From Clostridia bacterium (lineage in GTDB: Bacteria > Bacillota > Clostridia > Oscillospirales > Acutalibacteraceae): a stretch of DNA of 51,064 nt. The notes beneath the pieces are model-generated. The model did no database searches and was not told the origin of the DNA. It saw only the letters and a list, made by a program, of their open reading frames with translations. The stretch lies in assembly GCA_017549565.1 (NCBI GenBank), contig JAFYUI010000017.1, positions 1-51,064 on the forward strand, read 5' to 3'. Positions 41,579-49,843 of the stretch are shown piece after piece. The translations under genes and the position numbers were made by a program. Position 1 is the first letter of the stretch, and each line of letters begins with the position of its first letter.

Positions 41579-42652
41579 TCAGTATTTAATAGGGTTGCTC
41601 TTTAAATATTTGTTAACCATTAAAGCGATTTTAAAGATAATTGCGTGGTCAAATTCTCTTAAATCAAGACCGGTGATTTTCTTAATCTTTTCAAGGCGAT
41701 AAACCAAGGTGTTGCGGTGAACAAACAATTTTCTTGAAGTTTCTGAAACATTAAGGTTGTTTTCAAAGAAACGCTGAATTGTGAAAAGTGTTTCACCGTC
41801 AAGACTTTCAATAGAACCACGCTTAAATACTTCCCTTAAAAATGTTTCACAAAGGGTTGTGGGAAGCTGATAAATAATGCGGGCAATACCAAGATTGTCA
41901 TAAGAAACTATGGTTTTTTCGGTGTCGAACACCTTACCAACCTCCAAAGCGGCCTGTGCTTCTTTGAAGGAGCGAGCCAAGTCTTTAAGGTTAGAAACGG
42001 TTGTACCTATGCCGATAACAACTCGTGTATAAAATTCACCTGAAAGGGTATCAACAATAGTTGCTGCCATTTTTTCGATAGTCTTGGGCTCAATTCCCTG
42101 TGCGGTTTCTTTAACCAAAGCAATGTCGGTTTCGTTAATGCTGATAACAAAATCCTTTGCCTTGTCGGGGAAGAGATTTTGAATTACATCATAAATTGAA
42201 ACATCGGTTGCTTCAACAGCGCGAATGATAATAACTGTGCGGGAAACATCGTTATTGAAATAAAGCTCACGCGCTTTTATGTAAATATCACCCGGCAAGA
42301 TATTGTCCAAAATAATGTTTTTGATAAAGTTGCCACGGTCATATTTTTCATCATAATAAAACTTAACATTTGCAAAAGCAACTGCCAAAATTGAAGCATA
42401 CTTACCTGCTAAAACATCGTCACCCTCAACAAAAACAGAATAACTGATGCCCTGATTTGCGCCAAGAGTTTTGTATGTATAGCCGTTTTCAACGCAAAGC
42501 TCATTTGTAAGATTAAAAGCAGGGATAGTTTCCCCTATCTTTGACAAATCGCTTGAAGCGGTAACTGTGAAGTTTTCATCGATAACACCAAAAGGTCTGT
42601 CAATACAATCCTTCATTTGATGAATTACACCTTGAAAAAGACGGTTAGCCAT
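41579..42652 (-). CDS. PucR/CdaR-family transcriptional regulator
   Basis: This 357-aa protein has a GGDEF-like/PucR central domain (TRVVIGIGTTVSNLKDLARS) and a C-terminal PucR helix-turn-helix (RFFENNLNVSETSRKLFVHR, NTLVYRLEKIKKITGLDL). Such proteins regulate purine, sugar-diacid or other catabolic genes. It lies upstream of the FtsEX operon on the same strand; its target is unknown. Confidence 0.82.
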   Translation of the reverse strand: MANRLFQGVIHQMKDCIDRPFGVIDENFTVTASSDLSKIGETIPAFNLTNELCVENGYTYKTLGANQGISYSVFVEGDDVLAGKYASILAVAFANVKFYYDEKYDRGNFIKNIILDNILPGDIYIKARELYFNNDVSRTVIIIRAVEATDVSIYDVIQNLFPDKAKDFVISINETDIALVKETAQGIEPKTIEKMAATIVDTLSGEFYTRVVIGIGTTVSNLKDLARSFKEAQAALEVGKVFDTEKTIVSYDNLGIARIIYQLPTTLCETFLREVFKRGSIESLDGETLFTIQRFFENNLNVSETSRKLFVHRNTLVYRLEKIKKITGLDLREFDHAIIFKIALMVNKYLKSNPIKY

Positions 42653-42831
42653 TTAAAGAACACATCCTTAATAATAATTATAATTATACAAATTTATTGT
42701 ACACAAAATCGCTCTGTTTTGCAAGATAAAATTGCAAAAAAGTTACAAAAAAATTACAAAATGAAAATGTTTATTAAAAAATCTTCAAAAATATGGTAAA
42801 ATTCAAAAAAATGATTGGAGAAATTACCATT

Positions 42832-43734
42832 TTGTCGAAAAATAAAACCGTTGGCATAATTTGTGCCCTGCTTGCAAATTTAATCTTTGGTTTTAGCTTT
42901 ATTTTTTCTAAAACCGCATTGCAAATTGCACACCCGCTTGTTATATTAAGCGTACGGTTTACAGTGGCTTTTCTAACCTTAAATTTGCTGTTGCTAACCA
43001 AAAAATTTAAAATAAATTTAAAGGGCAAATCAAAAACAAAGCTAATAATGATGAGCATTGCCCAACCGCTTTTATATTTTATTTTTGAGCTTTACGGCCT
43101 GTCGCTTGTGTCCTCTGCCCTGTCCGGTGTTATCATTGCACTTGTACCGGTTGCGGTTATGCTTTTGGCGGCGGTGTTTTTAAAGGAAAAATCCACACTT
43201 TTACAAAAGCTTTGCACTATACTTTCTATCGCCGCAATTTCGGCAATCAGTGTTATTTCCAATAACGGTAAGAAGAGCTATTTTTTAGGTATTATTTTGC
43301 TTGTTTTAGCGGTTTTGTCGGCGGCGGTTTTCAATATTTTAAGCCGCAGTGAATCCAAAAAATTTACTGCCTTTGAGCGCACTTATATTATGTTTTTATG
43401 CGGTGCTTTGGGCTTTAATTTAATTGCAGTTTGTGTTTTGAAATGGCAATATTTTACCCAAATTTGCACCGCCTTTCAAAGCATAAATTTCATAATTTCT
43501 ATCATTTATTTAGCCGTAATTTCTTCGGTTTTGGCCTTTCTTTTATACAACTTTTCAACCTCAAAAATACCCGCTGTGCAGTCATCCTCTTTCTCTAATA
43601 TAATCACCGTTGTAACAGTAATTGCAGGTGTTTTAATTTTAAAAGAAAGCTTTAATATTTGGCAGTTTTTACTGTGTGGTATTATTATTTTAGGTGTGTT
43701 TGGCGTCAACACTTTTACACCGAAAAAGGAGTAA
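42832..43734 (+). CDS. EamA-family transporter (DMT superfamily)
   Basis: This 300-aa protein has ten predicted membrane helices in two EamA repeats (GIICALLANLIFGFSFIFSK and SIIYLAVISSVLAFLLYNFS). I place the start at TTG 42832 because GGAG lies 11 nt upstream and the longer frame from 42793 overlaps promoter-like sequence and has no ribosome site. Substrate unknown. Confidence 0.82.
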   Translation: MSKNKTVGIICALLANLIFGFSFIFSKTALQIAHPLVILSVRFTVAFLTLNLLLLTKKFKINLKGKSKTKLIMMSIAQPLLYFIFELYGLSLVSSALSGVIIALVPVAVMLLAAVFLKEKSTLLQKLCTILSIAAISAISVISNNGKKSYFLGIILLVLAVLSAAVFNILSRSESKKFTAFERTYIMFLCGALGFNLIAVCVLKWQYFTQICTAFQSINFIISIIYLAVISSVLAFLLYNFSTSKIPAVQSSSFSNIITVVTVIAGVLILKESFNIWQFLLCGIIILGVFGVNTFTPKKE

Positions 43735-43738
43735 TTTT

Positions 43739-44419
43739 ATGTACAAATATGACTTGCATGTTCATTCAGCACCATCCAGCGCATGTGGAAAAAACAGCGC
43801 GTCAGAAATGGTAAAACGATATAAAGAATTGGGTTTTTCGGGCCTTGTTTTAACCAACCATTTTTATCACGGCTCTTCGGGAGTTGACCGTTCACTCCCG
43901 TGGAAAGAGTGGGTTAAAGAATATTCTAAAGATTATTACTCGGCTCTTGAAACTGCAACAGAGCTTGATTTTGACCTGCTTTTCGGTATTGAGCATCCAT
44001 ATAGTTTTGGTAAAGAGTGTTTAGTTTATGGCTTATCGCCTGAATTTTTAATGGAAAACCCACAGCTTAAAGCAGAAGATATTGCACTTTGGTCAAAAAC
44101 CGTTCACGAAAACGGCGGGTTTATTGCCTATGCTCACCCGTTTAGAAACCGATATTATATACCAAACCCATATGATATGCCCGACTTAAGCTTTGTTGAC
44201 GGTGTTGAATGCTATAACCATTGCAATACAGCCGATGACGACGAGCGCGCGGTTAAAACCTTTAAAGATAGTGGTAAAATTATTATTGCAGGCGGTGATA
44301 AGCACGCAATCAATTTTGATAAAACCTTTGGCATTATGACAAAGGAAAGAATTAAAACCATAGACCAGCTTATAGATGTGCTTAAAAATAATAAATTTGA
44401 GCTCTATTTGGGAGAATAG
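43739..44419 (+). CDS. PHP-domain phosphoesterase
   Basis: This 226-aa protein starts at MYKYDLHVHSAPSS behind AAAGGAG. It shows the PHP metal-binding pattern HVHS, NHFYHG, FGIEHPYS, AYAHPFRN and GGDKH, a full set of histidine/aspartate ligands. It follows the EamA gene by 4 bp. PHP proteins hydrolyse phosphate esters; the substrate is not evident. Confidence 0.87.
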   Translation: MYKYDLHVHSAPSSACGKNSASEMVKRYKELGFSGLVLTNHFYHGSSGVDRSLPWKEWVKEYSKDYYSALETATELDFDLLFGIEHPYSFGKECLVYGLSPEFLMENPQLKAEDIALWSKTVHENGGFIAYAHPFRNRYYIPNPYDMPDLSFVDGVECYNHCNTADDDERAVKTFKDSGKIIIAGGDKHAINFDKTFGIMTKERIKTIDQLIDVLKNNKFELYLGE

Positions 44420-44425
44420 CAAAGC

Positions 44426-44450
44426 AACCCACACCAAAATAGTGTGGGTT
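44426..44450 (+). terminator. Terminator after the PHP gene
   Basis: The stem AACCCACAC/GTGTGGGTT follows the PHP stop by 7 bp, with a weak T-rich tail. Confidence 0.78.
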
Positions 44451-44518
44451 GTTAAATTTTGCTATTTGATTAACAAAATGAAATATCTCGCTTTCGCTCG
44501 CCGTAAGCGATTTACATT

Positions 44519-44550
44519 AAAAAACCACGTTCTTGCAAACGTGGTTTTTT
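44519..44550. terminator. Terminator of the DUF4279 operon
   Basis: The stem AAAAAACCACGTT/AACGTGGTTTTTT has A and T runs on both sides, downstream of the leftward DUF4279 gene. Confidence 0.85.
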
Positions 44551-44586
44551 CTTGCGAAAGATCGACTAAAAGTAGCGTAACCACTC

Positions 44587-44988
44587 TCACTCCATTACAT
44601 ACAAATCAATATCAATTTCTGTTCTTGTTGCGTGACAAAAATCGATAACCTTTAGCGATGGCGCAAGGCACGGACTTGCATTGGAACTGTAGACAGTCGG
44701 AACAATTTCTAATGTGTAGTCAACACCAAGTTCGTTTTTCATTTCATTTAGAATATCAATTTTATCTAAGAGAGAAGCAATGGTTATATGCATTTGATTT
44801 TCGACTATAACATCGTAGTTATTGCAACGACCAAACTCCCATAAAGCAAAATCATATAATGTTCCGTTTTTTCGCTTATCTCCGATTTTCCATGTCTTAC
44901 TTGGAATCAGTCCAAGTCTTTTTGTTATAACATCGGGATCAAAATCGCCAGTGATTTTGAAGTATGTATAGCAAGTATTTTTTGTCAT
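44587..44988 (-). CDS. DUF4279 protein
   Basis: This 133-aa protein starts at MTKNTCYTYF after AAAGGAGAA. It matches DUF4279: YFKITGDFDPDVITKRLGLI, then SKTWKIGDKRKNGTLYDFAL, and a beta C-terminus (LYVME). Its start overlaps the four-helix-bundle stop by four bases (ATGA), so the two are translated together. DUF4279 has no settled function; some relatives are proposed immunity-type proteins. Confidence 0.82.
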   Translation of the reverse strand: MTKNTCYTYFKITGDFDPDVITKRLGLIPSKTWKIGDKRKNGTLYDFALWEFGRCNNYDVIVENQMHITIASLLDKIDILNEMKNELGVDYTLEIVPTVYSSNASPCLAPSLKVIDFCHATRTEIDIDLYVME

Positions 44989-45338
44989 TTCGTATTCTCC
45001 TTTGCAGTCTTGCAAGATGCAATCAGCAACCTACGGATATTGCCGCAAAGTTTCTCGGTATATTGATATGTAGCTGTATCTATTCTCTTGGTTTCATACA
45101 TCAGCTTTAACCAGTAGCTTGTTTCGTTGGATTCCTTCAAGGCAATTTCTAACTTGGCGACAAAGTCCTTTTTGCTCTGTGCATACTGCGCTTCGTGAAT
45201 ATTGGCACCTACTGATGTACCTGATCTTGCAAGTTGATCAGTCATATAGGAACTTTTCGGCGCAGTTACACCATCCACAAGATTAACAATAGCAACTGCA
45301 AATTCAAAAGATAAATCAAGTAATTTGTTTTCGGACAT
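44985..45338 (-). CDS. Four-helix-bundle protein (S23/TIGR02436, Avd-like)
   Basis: This 117-aa protein starts at MSENKLLDLS behind AGGTGC; the longer frame upstream only reads through the palindrome array. It has the family pattern FEFAVAIVNLVDG, RSGTSVGANIHEAQ and LKESNETSYWLKLMYETK. Relatives include the protein encoded in 23S rRNA intervening sequences and the Avd accessory protein of diversity-generating retroelements. There is no reverse transcriptase here. It heads an operon with DUF4279 and is preceded by the 4+4 palindrome array. Confidence 0.87.
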   Translation of the reverse strand: MSENKLLDLSFEFAVAIVNLVDGVTAPKSSYMTDQLARSGTSVGANIHEAQYAQSKKDFVAKLEIALKESNETSYWLKLMYETKRIDTATYQYTEKLCGNIRRLLIASCKTAKENTK

Positions 45339-45388
45339 AAAAGCACCTACTTTCTTTGGAATTATATCATAATTTGTTATGTTTTTCA

Positions 45389-45556
45389 ATGATATATCGC
45401 TTGCGCAATATGATATACGGCTTGCACCGCATGATATATTTGCGTTGCAAATATGATATAATATCCGTTCCTTCATATGCCGCAGGCATATATCATCTGC
45501 GCAGCAGATATCATAGCATCAGCTATATCATCCGTTCTGCCAGGAACGGATATCAT
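45389..45556. repeat. Symmetrical palindrome array: 4 x ATGATAT then 4 x ATATCAT
   Basis: ATGATAT occurs at 45389, 45410, 45431 and 45453, and its reverse complement ATATCAT at 45490, 45508, 45525 and 45550. Between them sit unrelated short hairpins (for example CGC-TTG-CG type, TTTGC-GTT-GCAAA, ATGCC-GCA-GGCAT, ATCTGC-GCA-GCAGAT). The whole 168 bp can fold as one branched structure whose stems are the ATGATAT/ATATCAT pairs. It lies between the tRNA-Glu terminator and the four-helix-bundle gene, so it is that gene's leader or an element of its own. Confidence 0.85.
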
Positions 45557-45558
45557 TG

Positions 45559-45598
45559 AAAAAAGTCACCTTTGTCGGTAGACAAAAGTGACTTTTTT
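45559..45598. terminator. Bidirectional terminator next to the palindrome array
   Basis: The stem AAAAAAGTCAC..TTTGTC / GACAAA..GTGACTTTTTT ends the leftward tRNA transcript and borders the array. Confidence 0.88.
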
Positions 45599-45600
45599 CG

Positions 45601-45676
45601 TGGTGACCCGTACGAGATTCGAACTCGTGTTACCGCCGTGAAAGGGCGGTGTCTTAGGCCTCTTGACCAACGGGCC
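45601..45676 (-). tRNA. tRNA-Glu (UUC)
   Basis: The 76-nt sequence folds as a complete cloverleaf: acceptor GGCCCGT/ACGGGTC with one wobble, anticodon arm CCGCC-CTTTCAC-GGCGG (anticodon TTC), T-arm ACGAG-TTCGAAT-CTCGT, discriminator A and encoded CCA. It is cotranscribed after tRNA-Met. Confidence 0.95.
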
Positions 45677-45685
45677 ATTTAAAAA

Positions 45686-45762
45686 TGGTGGCTGTAATTG
45701 GATTCGAACCAATGACACTGCGGGTATGAACCGCATGCTCTAGCCAACTGAGCTATACAGCC
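45686..45762 (-). tRNA. tRNA-Met (CAU, elongator type)
   Basis: The 77-nt sequence folds as a complete cloverleaf with acceptor GGCTGTA/TACAGCC, anticodon CAT, T-arm ATTGG-TTCGAAT-CCAAT and encoded CCA. A consensus promoter lies just upstream. Confidence 0.95.
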
Positions 45763-45783
45763 ATAACTTAAAGCGACTTGTAT

Positions 45784-45812
45784 ATTATAACGAACAAGGA
45801 CCAATTTGTCAA
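45784..45812 (-). promoter_or_regulatory. Promoter of the tRNA-Met/Glu operon
   Basis: Minus-strand TTGACA and TATAAT are spaced 17 bp apart, 22 bp before tRNA-Met, an ideal housekeeping promoter. Confidence 0.88.
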
Positions 45813-45852
45813 GTACTTTTTTTATTTTTTACAAAGTTTTACATTTTATATA

Positions 45853-45880
45853 TTGACACGATAGAAATATATGGTATAAT
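45853..45880 (+). promoter_or_regulatory. Promoter of the Crp/Fnr gene
   Basis: TTGACA and TATAAT with a 16-bp spacer, 45 bp before the Crp/Fnr start; the palindrome that follows overlaps the transcript start. Confidence 0.8.
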
Positions 45881-45885
45881 ATAAT

Positions 45886-45909
45886 AAAGTGTATCAAATG
45901 AAACACTTT
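45886..45909. promoter_or_regulatory. Near-perfect 24-bp palindrome at the Crp/Fnr start (auto-operator)
   Basis: The arms AAAGTGTATCA and TGAAACACTTT differ from perfect symmetry by one base around a two-base centre. It lies just after the -10 box, so binding there would repress; the encoded Crp/Fnr protein is the obvious candidate. Confidence 0.68.
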
Positions 45910-45925
45910 TAGGGGGTGTTAATTA

Positions 45926-46561
45926 TTGAAATATGATACCTTTTTCCTGCTCAATGGTCTAAACAAACAACAAATTTGCGAAATTGTCGCAAATTTTTCA
46001 TCGCCTATTTTATTTAAAAAGGGTGATATTGTTTACAGCAGTCAAAAATTTTCAAACGCTATTGGCTATATTTTAAAGGGTGTTGCCGTCGCAAAAGCCG
46101 ATAATCAAAACGAAACCCATTTAAAAACCTTTGAAAAAGGTATGTCCTTTGGGGCGGCAGCAGTTTTCGGAAATGGCGAGCATTATATAAGCACCATTAC
46201 CGCCAAAACTGATTTAGAGGTTTTGTTTGTTGCTGAAAACGAGCTTTTGGCAATTTTTGAAAAATATCCCCAAACAGCAGTAAATTACATTACCTTTTTA
46301 TCCGAAAAAATAAGGTTTTTAAACAAAAAGCTTAATGTCGTGTCTTCATCGGGTACTGAAAACACCGTTTTTAAATACCTAACCTCACTTGCAGATAAAA
46401 ACGGTGAAATTTTAAATTTCAAAAATATGTCGCTTGTTTCAAAAACGCTTGGCATAAGCCGTGCTTCGCTTTACAGGGCTTTAAGTGACCTTGAAAAAAG
46501 CGGCTATATTATAAAAGAAAATAATTATATAAAGGTGATTAAAAATGAAAAAAGTAATTAG
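45926..46561 (+). CDS. Crp/Fnr-family transcriptional regulator
   Basis: This 211-aa protein starts at TTG with AGGGGG upstream. It has a cyclic-nucleotide-type beta-barrel (residues 20-110) and a C-terminal winged helix with the recognition segment KTLGISRASLYRALSDLEKS. It has only one cysteine, so it is not an Fnr-type iron-sulfur sensor; its ligand is unknown. It overlaps the next gene by 17 bp and likely regulates the ABC transporter operon through its own palindrome. Confidence 0.85.
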   Translation: MKYDTFFLLNGLNKQQICEIVANFSSPILFKKGDIVYSSQKFSNAIGYILKGVAVAKADNQNETHLKTFEKGMSFGAAAVFGNGEHYISTITAKTDLEVLFVAENELLAIFEKYPQTAVNYITFLSEKIRFLNKKLNVVSSSGTENTVFKYLTSLADKNGEILNFKNMSLVSKTLGISRASLYRALSDLEKSGYIIKENNYIKVIKNEKSN

Positions 46562-47519
46562 TATTTTAATGGTAGTTTGTTTGATTTTCAGTTTTGCTGC
46601 TTGCAAAACTAAAATTAATTTAAAAGAAGTTTCCTGCAACATTTACGGCATTGCAGGGCCTACGGGCGTTGGTCTTGCCAACCTTATGCAAAAGGCCGAA
46701 AGTAAAGACGGTGCTTTAAATTATAACATTGCTTTGGCTGCAAATAACGATGAAATAGTTGCTAAAATTAAAAACGGTGAAGCAGATATTGCCGCAGTTG
46801 CGACTAACCTTGCTTCAACCCTTTACAACGCAACAAAGGGCGGCGTTCAAGTCTTAGCCGTTAACACATTAGGCGTTTTGAATATTGTTGCAAAGGGTTA
46901 TGAAATCGACTCTATTGATGACCTTAAGGGCCTTACAATTTATTCTACCGGTCAAGGTGCGAACCCAGAATATATCATAAGCAATATCATTGAAAACAAT
47001 GGCCTTACAGTAGGTAAAGATGTTAAAATTGAATTTGTAAACCAACCGCAAGAGCTTGTTGTAAAAATGAAGCAAAACGAAAAAGCGGTAGTTGTGGCTC
47101 CCCAACCTGTTGCTACCAATATTACCGCTAATGTAGAAGGCGCAAAAATTGTTATCAACATAAACGATGAATGGAATAAACTCCACGCAGAAGCTCTTAC
47201 AATGGGTTGCATAATTGTTAGAAAAGAATATGCCGATGCAAATCCAGAAGCCGTTAAGGCATTCCTTAAAGAATATAAGGAATCTATTGAAAAGGCAAAC
47301 AGCGACATTGAAGGTACTGCTGCACTTTGTGAAAAATATAAAATTATTGCTCCTGCAGCGGTTGCTAAAAAAGCAATTCCTCTTTGCAATATTGTTTATC
47401 AGGACGGCAAAACCATGAAAGCAAACCTTTCTGCATATCTTGATTTTCTTTTCAGAGAAAATGCAAAAAGCATTGGTTTCAATTTGCCCGCTGATGATTT
47501 CTATTACGGAGTAAGCTGA
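46545..47519 (+). CDS. ABC transporter substrate-binding lipoprotein (NMT1/TauA type)
   Basis: This 324-aa protein has a lipoprotein signal (FSFAAC) and the SBP pattern of the NMT1/TauA/SsuA group (GEADIAAVATNLASTLYNA, TIYSTGQGANPEYII, VVVAPQPVATN). Substrates of this group include sulfonates, taurine, nitrate and pyrimidine precursors; the substrate cannot be told here. It is translated from within the end of the regulator gene. Confidence 0.85.
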   Translation: MKKVISILMVVCLIFSFAACKTKINLKEVSCNIYGIAGPTGVGLANLMQKAESKDGALNYNIALAANNDEIVAKIKNGEADIAAVATNLASTLYNATKGGVQVLAVNTLGVLNIVAKGYEIDSIDDLKGLTIYSTGQGANPEYIISNIIENNGLTVGKDVKIEFVNQPQELVVKMKQNEKAVVVAPQPVATNITANVEGAKIVININDEWNKLHAEALTMGCIIVRKEYADANPEAVKAFLKEYKESIEKANSDIEGTAALCEKYKIIAPAAVAKKAIPLCNIVYQDGKTMKANLSAYLDFLFRENAKSIGFNLPADDFYYGVS

Positions 47520-47523
47520 TTTA

Positions 47524-48264
47524 ATGAAGAAAATTTTAAAAGGCACTGCCATATTAACACTTTGGTTGTTAATATGGCATGTGACCGCTGTAATTATAAA
47601 TGATAATTTTCTAATACCTACCCCGCTTGAAACCTTAAAGGCATTATTCGTCCTTTGTCAAACCGAGCAATTTTATCTTGCCGTTTTTAAATCAATTTTT
47701 CGCATAGTCATCGGCTTTATTTTAGGCGTTACGGTTGGTTTCTTGGGTGGCATTGCCGCAAATAAGTTTTCGCTTTTTAACGATATAACCAAACCCGCTA
47801 TGCAGGTTATAAGAGCTGTACCTGTGGCTTCGTTTATAATACTTGCTTTCTATTCTTTTGAAAGCAATGAAATGCCAATATTTATTGCTTTTTTAATGGT
47901 GTTACCAATGATTTGGTCAACAACACAAACCGCCCTTGCGGGTATTGATGACAAATTTCTTGAACTTGGCAAGGTATACAAGCTTTCTTTTTGGAAAATT
48001 TTCTTTAAAATAAAATTGCCGTTTATAATGCCAACACTTCTTACCTCTTGCCTTACTGCGCTTGGTTTTGCGTGGAAGTCAGGCATTGCGGCAGAGGTTA
48101 TCTGCCGACCACAACTTGCATTAGGCACACTTTTAAACGACAACAAAAACTATTTTGATATGCCCGCCGTATTTGCAATTACTGTGGTGGTTGCCTTGCT
48201 TTCAATCGTTTTAGAAATTGTTTTAAAACAAGTCGTTAGGAGGGTTTTAAATGCTAAAAATTAA
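47524..48264 (+). CDS. ABC transporter permease (SsuC/TauC type)
   Basis: This 246-aa protein has about six membrane helices and the cytoplasmic EAA loop (ALAGIDDKFLELGKVYKLSF, then LPFIMPTLLTSC), typical of binding-protein-dependent permeases. It starts 4 bp after the binding-protein stop and overlaps the ATPase by 14 bp. Confidence 0.85.
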   Translation: MKKILKGTAILTLWLLIWHVTAVIINDNFLIPTPLETLKALFVLCQTEQFYLAVFKSIFRIVIGFILGVTVGFLGGIAANKFSLFNDITKPAMQVIRAVPVASFIILAFYSFESNEMPIFIAFLMVLPMIWSTTQTALAGIDDKFLELGKVYKLSFWKIFFKIKLPFIMPTLLTSCLTALGFAWKSGIAAEVICRPQLALGTLLNDNKNYFDMPAVFAITVVVALLSIVLEIVLKQVVRRVLNAKN

Positions 48265-48814
48265 AAACCTTTCCTTTTCCTTCGGCGAAAAGCTGGTAAT
48301 AAATAACTTCTCGCTCAGCATTGAAAATGGTGAAAAAATTTGGCTGTCAGGTCCGTCGGGTTGCGGTAAAACCACACTTATAAAGCTTATTTTAGGGCTT
48401 TTAAAAGCCAATAGCGGAGAAATCGACCTTGGTGGTATGACACCGTCGGTTGTTTTTCAAGAAAACCGCCTTTTGCCCTTTTACACCGTTATGCAAAACA
48501 TCGAACTTGTCGGCGGTGACAAACAAAAGGCCAAAGAAATTCTTTTGGCGCTTGGCATTGGGGAAACCGAAAATTCATACCCATCTTCCCTTTCGGGCGG
48601 TATGAAGCGGCGTGCCGCTATTGCAAGGGCATTATCGGTAGATTTTGATTTGCTTATTTTAGACGAGCCCTTTAACGGCATTGATGAAAAGAATTTAGAA
48701 CTAACCATTAACTGCATAAAAGAATTTACACAAGATAAAACCGTTATTCTCATCACCCATAATCCCGAAGAAGCACGCCTTTTTGGGGCTAAAAAAGTTG
48801 AAATAAATAATTGA
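48251..48814 (+). CDS. ABC transporter ATP-binding protein (short SsuB type)
   Basis: This 187-aa ATPase has Walker A GPSGCGKTT, Q-loop VFQENRLLP, signature LSGGMKRR, Walker B LLILDEPFNG and switch His in ITHN. All motifs are present, but it is about 50-60 residues shorter than typical SsuB/TauB because the C-terminal extension is missing. It completes the Crp-binding protein-permease-ATPase operon. Confidence 0.87.
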   Translation: MLKIKNLSFSFGEKLVINNFSLSIENGEKIWLSGPSGCGKTTLIKLILGLLKANSGEIDLGGMTPSVVFQENRLLPFYTVMQNIELVGGDKQKAKEILLALGIGETENSYPSSLSGGMKRRAAIARALSVDFDLLILDEPFNGIDEKNLELTINCIKEFTQDKTVILITHNPEEARLFGAKKVEINN

Positions 48815-48839
48815 CAGTATGTTATATTTATAATATAAT
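48811..48839 (+). promoter_or_regulatory. Promoter of ddh
   Basis: TTGACA overlaps the ATPase stop codon, and TATAAT follows after 17 bp; 20 bp separate it from the ddh start. Confidence 0.85.
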
Positions 48840-48859
48840 TTAACCTTGGAAGTGATATT

Positions 48860-49843
48860 ATGATTAACATAGCAATTTTGGGATACGGAAATTTAGGTCG
48901 CGGTGTTGAATGTGCAATTAAAAACACAAATGATATGAAGCTTTCATACGTGTTCACCCGTCGCCCACCCGAAACAGTTAAAATTTTAACCGAAAGTGCT
49001 ACAGTTTGCCACATTGACGAACTTGTAAGTAAAAAAGATGAAATTGATGTTTTAATAATTTGCGGTGGCAGTGCAACTGATTTGCCGGTGCAAACCCCCG
49101 AATATGTTAAATATTTTAATGTTATCGACAGTTTTGATACACATGCTAAAATACCCGAGCATTTTGAAAATGTTGATAAAAATGCTCAAATTAGTGGCAA
49201 AATCGGTATTATTTCAGTTGGTTGGGACCCGGGTATGTTTTCACTTAACCGACTTTATGCAAACGCTGTGTTACCAAACGGTCAAGATTATACATTTTGG
49301 GGCAAAGGCGTTAGCCAAGGCCATTCTGACGCAATAAGACGCATCGATGGCGTCATCGACGCCCGTCAATATACCGTACCGGTTGATGAAGCGGTAGAAA
49401 GTGTAAGAAAGGGCGAAAACCCAACACTTACAACCCGACAAAAGCACACACGCTTGTGCTATGTTGTGGCTGAGGATAATGCTGATAAGGCGTTAATTGA
49501 AAAGCAAATCAAAGAAATGCCCAACTATTTTGCCGATTATGACACAACCGTGCACTTTATAACAATGGAAGAAATGAAGCGTGAACACTCTTCACTTCCA
49601 CACGGCGGTTGTGTTATCAGAAGCGGCAAAACGGGCTGGGAGCTTGAAAACAACCATGTTATTGAATACAGTTTAAAACTTGATTCAAACCCCGAATTTA
49701 CAGCAAGCGTTTTGGTTGCTTATGCTCGCGCGGCATACCGCTTAAACCAAAAGGGTGAATATGGTTGCAAAACTGTTTTTGATATTCCCCCTGCCCTTTT
49801 ATCACCAAAAAGCAGCGCAGAAATTGTTAAAGAATTGCTTTAA
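48860..49843 (+). CDS. ddh: meso-Diaminopimelate dehydrogenase
   Basis: This 327-aa protein has the NADP-binding GYGNLGRG motif at residues 8-15 and the Ddh pattern CGGSATDLPVQTPEYVKYFN, GIISVGWDPGMFSLNRL, GKGVSQGHSDAIRRIDGVID and ATVRHGGCVIRSGKTG-type loop. It converts tetrahydrodipicolinate to meso-DAP in one step, for lysine and peptidoglycan. It is a core metabolic gene and marks the end of the chromosomal part, immediately before the phage holin. Confidence 0.92.
   Translation: MINIAILGYGNLGRGVECAIKNTNDMKLSYVFTRRPPETVKILTESATVCHIDELVSKKDEIDVLIICGGSATDLPVQTPEYVKYFNVIDSFDTHAKIPEHFENVDKNAQISGKIGIISVGWDPGMFSLNRLYANAVLPNGQDYTFWGKGVSQGHSDAIRRIDGVIDARQYTVPVDEAVESVRKGENPTLTTRQKHTRLCYVVAEDNADKALIEKQIKEMPNYFADYDTTVHFITMEEMKREHSSLPHGGCVIRSGKTGWELENNHVIEYSLKLDSNPEFTASVLVAYARAAYRLNQKGEYGCKTVFDIPPALLSPKSSAEIVKELL

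Larger units (their letters stand above)
44420..44586. other. Intergenic region with two terminators
   Basis: These 167 bp hold a terminator for the PHP gene (44426-44450), a second strong hairpin (44519-44550), and a smaller CGCTT/AAGCG hairpin between them. No gene is visible. Confidence 0.7.

Noticed and set aside
44985-45338. Four-helix-bundle protein as part of a diversity-generating retroelement
   Set aside because: No reverse transcriptase and no template/variable repeat pair are present in the window.
45389-45556. The palindrome array as a CRISPR array
   Set aside because: Spacing is only 17-36 bp, the repeat is 7 bp and reverses orientation in the middle, and each interval is itself a palindrome. 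No cas genes are present.
46869-47552. Long leftward frame opposite the binding protein gene
   Set aside because: It is Cys/Phe-rich with no start site and mirrors the rightward lipoprotein gene, which has a signal peptide and operon context.
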